Shown in pieces: positions 21,404 to 26,141 of a stretch of DNA of 26,141 nt. The position numbers and the translations under genes were made by a program. The DNA is from Plakobranchus ocellatus. Taxonomy: Eukaryota; Mollusca; Gastropoda; Plakobranchidae. The DNA is taken from the NCBI GenBank assembly GCA_019648995.1, contig BLXT01006951.1:892590-918730 (forward strand), written 5' to 3'. Under the pieces are notes generated by a model, which did not search any database, was not told the DNA's origin, and was given only the letters and a program-made list of their open reading frames with translations. The first letter of the stretch is position 1; the number at the start of each line of letters is the position of its first letter.

Positions 21404-21678
21404 CATGGAGGCGTGGCTCATTTGGTAGGGCAATTGGCTATCAAGTCAAAAGTTTAGGGTTCAAATCCCTTTCCGGGCCCAATAAATTTTTCATTGCTCC
21501 TCTGTGTCCACCCAGCCTGAATGGGTAGGTAGGTCTCTTAATACCCAGCAAAAGGAAAGGCAGCAAGGAAAGCTATAGCAAACTACCTCAGAATGCCATA
21601 TGCCAAGAACAATCAGGACCCTACTCCTGTTTCCCCGATGCTTGGACTAAGCATGGGACCCACTTTACTTTACTTTAC
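21404..21678 (+). mobile_element. tRNA-derived SINE, family A, copy 2 (fuller copy)
   Basis: The head has textbook RNA polymerase III signals: A box TGGCTCATTTGG at 21414-21425 and B box GGTTCAAATCC at 21458-21468. The body contains TTTTTCATTGCTCCTCTGTG, CCACCCAGCCTGAATGGGTA, CATATGCCAAGAACAATCAG and a conserved GATGCTTGGACTAAGCATGG, and it ends in a CTTTA pentamer tail. About 275 bp. It is a nonautonomous retroposon that would depend on a LINE partner, none of which is seen here. Confidence 0.88.
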
Positions 21679-21892
21679 CATGCATTAGTTACAACTCTGT
21701 TAATATCACGTTTTGTATTCAGCCAGAAGTTAGTTTTGCAAACATATTCTAATGTAAGTAGCTTCCAGCCCTCTAATTCATGATTTTACATAAGATTAAA
21801 AAGCTAAATTCAAAATCATATCAAAGAGCATAGATATGATTTTCCATTTTCCCAAAATCAGAGTGTCTGCTACAAAAGCAAAAGTCACTTAC

Positions 21893-22031
21893 ATCACTAG
21901 CATGGTAGCGAAAATGCATTCTGCCAAAACGATTGTCTGAGTTGATTGTCTCTGTGCTCGCCTTTTGATACGTTGGGTTTGCATACGTCAGCGTAGCAAA
22001 TTCTTCTACATTGTAATGCCGCCGTCGATGT
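21893..22031 (-). CDS. LRP4-like receptor, NPxY cytoplasmic exon
   Basis: This 139-nt exon lies between acceptor ATCTTTCCACAG and donor GAT|GTAAGT, phase 2 in and phase 0 out. It encodes RHRRRHYNVEEFATLTYANP then TYQKASTETINSDNRFGRMH and FRYHASD. The basic RHRRRH is a stop-transfer anchor. NPTY is the endocytosis/PTB-binding motif shared by LDL-receptor-family tails. LTYaNPtYxxxST-E matches, as I remember it, the vertebrate LRP4 tail (LTYSNPSYRTSTQEV) better than LRP1, LRP2 or VLDLR. LRP4 is a surface receptor and Wnt/agrin co-receptor. Family membership is firm; the LRP4 assignment is inferred. Confidence 0.93.
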
Positions 22032-22654
22032 CTGTGGAAAGATTGGAAATCATTCCTTAAATTAAATATAGATCCGGTACTGAAGGATTCATCTTTCCTT
22101 TAAAATATGGAACGTAATCAAGACATTTACATAAATAGCCAGCAAGTATATAGTAAGATTTTTTTTAGATTACCAGAAGATAACCCTGGTATAAAATTAA
22201 AGCATCTTTGAAAAACAAAATTGTTTCACTTCAACTTGAATTCATCAAAGCATGCAGCTTGTAACCTCTTCTGAAAATTGCAGACATGGAAGCTACTGAT
22301 AAAATGTACAGTGCATTCCCCCTATATCCACATTTATATTACACCCTGATTCTTTCCTGCCATTTTGTCAGCAAGATTTTATTCTTGTATGTACATGCAT
22401 CCCCTGACATTTTTTATATCAACTCCTCTGGATCTATTTGGTAGTCTTGTGTGCACCCTCAGGACAAGTTTGTATTAGATGTTAGATCCATTGAGCACAA
22501 CAAAAAATTACTTCATTTCACTGGTGTAAGTTGGAACCAACACATGCATGTAGAAACAGCCAGGGAATGGTTTGGGCTTAAATAAGTACAATCTTTTACT
22601 AGTAGGCGACTGTTTAAAAAGTCATGCCAGTTTGGAAAAAAAATAAGAGCGTAC
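22032..22654 (-). other. Intron of the LRP4-like receptor
   Basis: This is a 623-base intron from AAAAG|GTACGC to ATCTTTCCACAG. The open frame that continues past the donor into this intron is not coding. No repeat is recognised. Confidence 0.85.
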
Positions 22655-22760
22655 CTTTTCCAAATAAAGAATGCCAGGATGAGAATGACCAGCAAGACGC
22701 CCAGCACGACAGCAAGGGCAATATAAGGACCAGGACTTGCTTCTGTTTCATCTGCTGCTT
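22655..22760 (-). CDS. LRP4-like receptor, transmembrane exon
   Basis: This 106-nt exon lies between acceptor GATTTTGTCAG and donor AAAAG|GTACGC, phase 1 in and phase 2 out. It encodes EAADETEASPGPYIALAVVL then GVLLVILILAFFIWKR. The acidic, Pro/Ser-containing stem is followed by a single 23-residue hydrophobic helix (YIALAVV through AFFIW) and basic residues completed by the next exon. The topology is type I, outside to inside. Codons in the helix are GC-richer than flanking introns. Confidence 0.93.
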
Positions 22761-23133
22761 CTGACAAAATCAAAAGTATGTAAAATCTTTGATAAAATGC
22801 TTTAGCTGCCTGTAGAGGAAAGGCATTTGTGTCTTACCTTAATTTGAAGTCAATAATTAACTTTTTCAGTTAGTGGAAGGAAACTGTTGAAGAAAGCAGT
22901 AAAGATATAAGCAATTATCTGACTTGTTGATGCTAACTTCATTGCTACAATAAAGCGCTCTCTGTTGAGAAGGAAATCTTGGCAAGACTTCTGAATACTC
23001 ACACAAGGAAAATAATATCTATGGATGTTAGACTGCTTTTCAATTTCTCATATCACAGGATAACCTCAAACATTGTGAAAGAGGGACCATTTTTAATTCA
23101 CTTGTCTCATCTTTCAAAAGCATACCTGCCTAG

Positions 23134-23400
23134 TTGGGATCTTACAATTTAGTAATCCAAGAGTACGAAATTAGTGATTAAGACCTAAACTTAGTAATAG
23201 CAAAACTACTTATTTACTAACATTGGGATCTTACAATTTAGTAATCCAAGAGTACAAAATCAGTAATTTAGACCTAAAATTAGTGATAGCAAAACTACTT
23301 ATTTACTAACATTGGGATCTTCCAATTTAGTAATCCAAGAGTACAAAATCAGTAATTTAGACCTAAAATTAGTAATAGCAAAACCACTTATTTACTGACA
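23134..23400. repeat. Three tandem copies of an 89-bp unit
   Basis: TTGGGATCTTACAATTTAGT occurs at 23134 and 23223, and with one change at 23312, giving an exact 89-base period. Units are highly similar, including AATCCAAGAGTAC, GACCTAAA and CAAAACTACTTATTTACT. Within each unit the core TTAGTAAT recurs, hinting at an older short repeat beneath. It lies in a receptor intron. Confidence 0.9.
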
Positions 23401-23880
23401 TCATCGAAAGTCTTCTCACGAGTACTATACAGTTCTAATGACTTTATTTATACTCTAGATATACAGTCTATATTTACAGATATAATGCACTATAAACAGT
23501 TTTTCATTTAGTAGAAAAATTAGGTCATAAAAAAGGCCTGTATTGTGCTGCTCATTACTGGGCCCGTGTTATTTTTGACGAAGTACATGGGCCGTTATGT
23601 GGCTTCGAATGATCATTAAAATCAAATGTAAAAAGGAAAGAAAAAATTCAGCCACGGCAAAATTCATAAAGAACTGAACGTTTTCATATTTTTGTAATTT
23701 GATCAACGAATTTTTTAATACTAGGCAAGTATACAAAAGTCATCATGAATTGGAGCTGATCAAATGAACTCAGCCTCCATTAAAATCTGAAAGCATTGTC
23801 TTCTTCAATTTTTGAAAAAGTTGACAAGATATCTTTGCTTTTGAAAAAAAAAATATTTTTATTAATCCTTAGAGAGGTTT

Positions 23881-23943
23881 TCGCGACTATAGTCGCGATG
23901 GTCTTTCTGGCCCCCAGAGGTTATCGCGACTATAGTCGCGATA
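23881..23943. repeat. Two copies of an 18-22 bp CpG-rich palindrome
   Basis: TCGCGACTATAGTCGCGA is perfectly self-complementary and occurs at 23881-23898 and 23924-23941; the second extends to 22 bp (TA...TA). Copies are 43 bases apart, within a repeated AGAGGTTWTCGCGAC block near the element's left end. They are plausible transposase binding sites or cruciform formers. Confidence 0.95.
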
Positions 23944-24134
23944 GCACTATACCTAGTCTAGTGCTCCAGTATACAATTTTACACTCACGGAACAACCGGA
24001 AAAGGCTTGTTTTCGTTTTTAAGGGGATTCCCCTTTCTCAAACTGCTAAGACTAGCAGTCTACGCTTTAGATTGGGTTGAAAATTGAGAAGTAAACAAAT
24101 GTAGAACTAAATGTGTGCTATACTGTTGAAAATC

Positions 24135-24365
24135 ATGGCTAGACAGGTCCCAATTCCTGACCTGTTTGAGGAACTGTATGTAGACGATAATGGCAGTAAT
24201 AGTGCTGAATTTGTACAAGATGCACAGTTGATACTTAGAATACTTGTTACTATTGTTAGCAAGCCTGAGCCTATGGTTCAAGCTCCAGGAGATCAAGATT
24301 TAGATCTAGATCTAGATGTAGATCTAGCAAGTGGCTGGCATTGCCTCCATTACCAGAACCACTGA
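24135..24365 (+). pseudogene. Acidic transposase N-terminal stub in piggyBac-like element 1
   Basis: The frame opens MARQVPIPDLFEELYVDDNG, continues through NSAEFVQDAQLILRILVTIV and ends QDLDLDLDVDLASGWHCLHY followed by a few residues and a stop. It is acidic and low-complexity at the end, where the AGATCT hexamer encodes Asp-Leu repeats. PiggyBac transposases usually have a disordered acidic N-terminus before the catalytic core; no core residues follow here. I infer the identity from position in the element, not from similarity. Confidence 0.4.
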
Positions 24366-25286
24366 CAAACGCAAAACAGACATAAAAAGCAAAAAGGTTG
24401 GTGGCATAGATTTTTATTTCATGTGAATCTGTATTAAATTTCCTTTCCATTGATGCATGGTTTGTAGTTTTATGTTGAAAAATAAAAAAGTTATGTGAAT
24501 TTTTGTATAAGACCTTTTAATTTTTCAAAAACTCCATATTAATTCGCCTCTGGGAGACCTCGCAGTTCCTGAAAATTCACCTCTCTAAGAGTTAATATTA
24601 ACAATTTTTAGTATGCTTCATAATTCTTCACAGTTGCCTAAAATTGTCTTCATTTTGTAGGCATTATTATGGAAATCACTTTGTGAGCATAATCGGATAG
24701 CAATAATCTCAATGTGAATCTAAAAAGTTTCTTTTCTCCTCACTCTTCATTTACTGTGATTTGATGAAATCAGCTACATAAAGAGGTTCAGCTCTTTCCT
24801 CACATCATGTTATTGTAAAGAAAATTCCATTCAATGTTTAGAGTCAAAATGATAAAAATGTTTGAAACCAGAGTCAAAAACTTGAAAAAAAAAACAACTG
24901 ATGCTTTGATTACTGTAACATGAAAAGTGAACAACTTATGTAAAGGATTATTTGGGGGAGTGGGTTTGGATCTTTATCTAGGTCTAAATAATTAGAACTC
25001 TTCTTGATTTAGATGTTTGGGCCTAATGCCAGGTTTGGTGTTTACATCAATATTTTTCATCTCTTTTTTTCCTTTCAACTTCAAGCTCAACATCACTCCC
25101 TGCATCTCCCACCATCTTCTTCAATTCAAAAGATTTCAGTGTCCTCTCATTGACAATCTATCAAGCAATATTGGAAAAAATTAAAAGCCAATTAAAAAAA
25201 AAATTCATAGCTTTGAAACAGATCTGTCATGTCAAAAGGAAAGTTGAATTTTCCCTGAAGTATCAGAACTCTTGTTTGGAAATTAA

Positions 25287-25985
25287 CTCTTAATTTACCA
25301 GGCCCTTGTAGAATTTCTATTGCCAATTTACCATGCAAGGGGCATAACTCTTATTTTTTTTCATAACAGGTCCCACTAAAAAAATTGTATAAATTCAAAT
25401 AATGATTTTAAAAAATTCTAAAAATCACCTTATTATGGAGAAATGAACAAGCTTTCTTCTCATATATAACATGTAATGCTTTTATATCAAGAAATTGTGA
25501 AAAAAAATATCAAAAAATGACCACCCCTATCAGACTGTGCCTCCGAATCTGAGTCCGAACCCAACTCTAGATCTAGGTTTAGATCTAGATCTAGAGTGCC
25601 ATTGTTCCAATCTTTAATGTCTATCCCTCTATCATCATTACTCATATTACTTTCATTGTCTATATCTCCTTATTCCTCATCAACAATGTTATCTACTTCT
25701 TCATTTTTGGGTCTGGACGGACAAGCTGGCTTAAGAAATTGAAAGCCATTTTATAAAAAATCACTGTACCACTTCTATTCAACCGATTCTCATGCAGTGA
25801 AGAGCAAACGAAAGTAGAACTATCTAACTGCCGTTAAAGCTCTCTTGCGTTAGAAACTATAAAAATAAATAGGCTCTGTTCCGTACAGAAAAAGTGCATG
25901 CTAAACGCAAATATTAGCGGGCGATGGCGGGCGATTTGGTAAAACTCATGTAAAGGCGACACCGGCCGATATGGTAAATTAAGAG
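25287..25985 (-). mobile_element. piggyBac-like nonautonomous transposon 2 (699 bp)
   Basis: TTAA flanks both ends (25283-25286 and 25986-25989). The terminal inverted repeat is a perfect 14-mer, CTCTTAATTTACCA. Further TTTACCA-type motifs lie subterminally on each side (AATTTACCATGC on the left, TTTACCAAATCG from the right), and a CCCTTG...CAAGGGG hairpin follows the left end. The right end is CpG-rich (GCGGGCGATGG). A minus-strand acidic stub starts about 240 bases in from the right end. The first six bases of the terminus, CTCTTA, equal those of element 1's right end, but the rest differs, so it is a related but separate family. Confidence 0.78.
25511..25745 (-). pseudogene. Acidic transposase N-terminal stub in piggyBac-like element 2
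   Basis: The minus-strand frame includes FQFLKPACPSRPKNEEVDNI then VDEE, a stop at about 25671, then GDIDNESNMSNDDRGIDIKD, WNNGTLDLDLNLDLELG and SDSDSEAQSDRGG. It is strongly acidic with an Asp-Leu run from the AGATCT hexamer, in the same position relative to the element end as in element 1. It is interrupted, and no catalytic domain follows, so it is a dead remnant in a nonautonomous copy. Confidence 0.5.
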
Positions 25986-26100
25986 TTAAAAATCACTGAG
26001 AATGGATATTGTTATTGGATTTTAGGTTGCTCGTTGCACTCAATACACTTTTGGGCAGCAATTGGCAAAATACAGAATTAAATTATCCATTAAAGCTCAC

Positions 26101-26141
26101 CTTGTATGTTGTAACCAGCACGACTATCATCACAAACACCT
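26101..26141 (-). CDS. LRP4-like receptor, partial extracellular stem exon
   Basis: This exon is cut by the window edge. It ends at donor ACATACAAG|GTGAGC in phase 1, matching the transmembrane exon. It encodes GVCDDSRAGYNIQ and the first base of the next Glu codon. The juxtamembrane Cys followed by charged residues resembles the stem just outside the membrane in LRP4. The large ectodomain of LDLa repeats, EGF modules and beta-propellers expected of this family would lie to the right of the window. Confidence 0.75.

Larger units (their letters stand above)
20514..21892 (-). other. Intron of the LRP4-like receptor
   Basis: This is a 1.38-kb intron. It contains a two-copy repeat (20792-20912) and a family A SINE (21404-21678), the SINE being in the opposite orientation to the gene. 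No other feature is seen. Confidence 0.85.
23866..24591 (+). mobile_element. piggyBac-like nonautonomous transposon 1 (726 bp)
   Basis: TTAA flanks both ends (23862-23865 and 24592-24595). The left terminus reads TCCTTAGAGAGGT and the inverted right terminus CTCTTAGAGAGGT. Subterminal inverted blocks CCCAGAGG lie on both sides. The left end carries two large TCGCGA palindromes. Inside is a plus-strand open frame (from about 24111 or the Met at 24135) that looks like the acidic N-terminus of a piggyBac transposase: MARQVPIPDLFEELYVDDNG, ending in an Asp-Leu run. No DDD catalytic domain is present, so it is an internally deleted, nonautonomous copy. TTAA specificity is the piggyBac hallmark; the family name is inferred from it. 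Confidence 0.75.
22761..26100 (-). other. 3.3-kb intron hosting two piggyBac-like elements
   Basis: The intron runs from donor CAAG|GTGAGC (26101/26100) to acceptor GATTTTGTCAG. It contains a three-copy 89-bp repeat and two TTAA-flanked transposons of about 0.7 kb. The phase across it (1) is consistent. No additional exon is recognised. Confidence 0.8.

Noticed and set aside
21404-21480. Possible genuine tRNA gene
   Set aside because: A and B boxes are present, but the sequence continues into a SINE body shared with 9336-9603 and does not fold into a clean cloverleaf by eye.
22513-22654. C-terminal continuation of the transmembrane frame (YALIFFPNWHDF and beyond)
   Set aside because: It lies past a strong donor (AAAAG|GTACGC). 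Splicing to the exon ending at 22031 gives the basic anchor and NPTY tail expected of the family.

Overview
This window is AT-rich, intron-rich eukaryotic DNA, most likely from a mollusc and probably a gastropod. The evidence is GT/AG-split genes, two tRNA-derived SINE families, TTAA-flanked piggyBac-like elements and scattered self-complementary AGATCT/TCTAGA hexamer runs. The gastropod placement rests on general impression of such repeats, not on a search. There is no sign of an operon, phage, CRISPR or bacterial gene.

Layout. (1) Minus strand, 131-1005: the 3' part or whole of a small gene of about 98 codons that I do not recognise. (2) 1006-2474: a divergent intergenic stretch rich in TCTAGATCTAGA-type hexamers. 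(3) Plus strand, 2475-9858: a complete TMEM167A/kish gene. The start codon appears to sit alone at the end of exon 1, followed by coding exons 6547-6656 and 9753-9858; together they give the family-typical 72 residues. Its introns hold a 330-bp inverted-repeat element, a Tigger/pogo-like element and a SINE. (4) 9859-19638: about 9.8 kb without a convincing exon. It lies between two convergent genes and holds two SINEs, three tandem repeats and a 314-base assembly gap. (5) Minus strand, 19639-26141: the last five coding exons of a single-pass LDL-receptor-family protein, best matched to LRP4. They cover the extracellular stem, membrane helix and NPxY tail. All four splice phases agree, and the 5' part runs off the right edge. 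Its introns hold a SINE, an 89-bp tandem repeat and two piggyBac-like elements of about 0.7 kb.

The two recognised genes have cell-biological roles in membrane traffic (kish) and in surface signalling and endocytosis (LRP4-like). Nothing suggests they are functionally linked. The most unusual feature is that the last eleven codons and stop of the LRP4-like gene lie inside a 38-bp minisatellite, so the end of the protein has been copied five more times into the presumed 3' UTR. The two piggyBac-like elements share a design: a terminal region of about 240 bp, then an acidic transposase-N-terminus-like stub containing an Asp-Leu run encoded by the same AGATCT hexamer.
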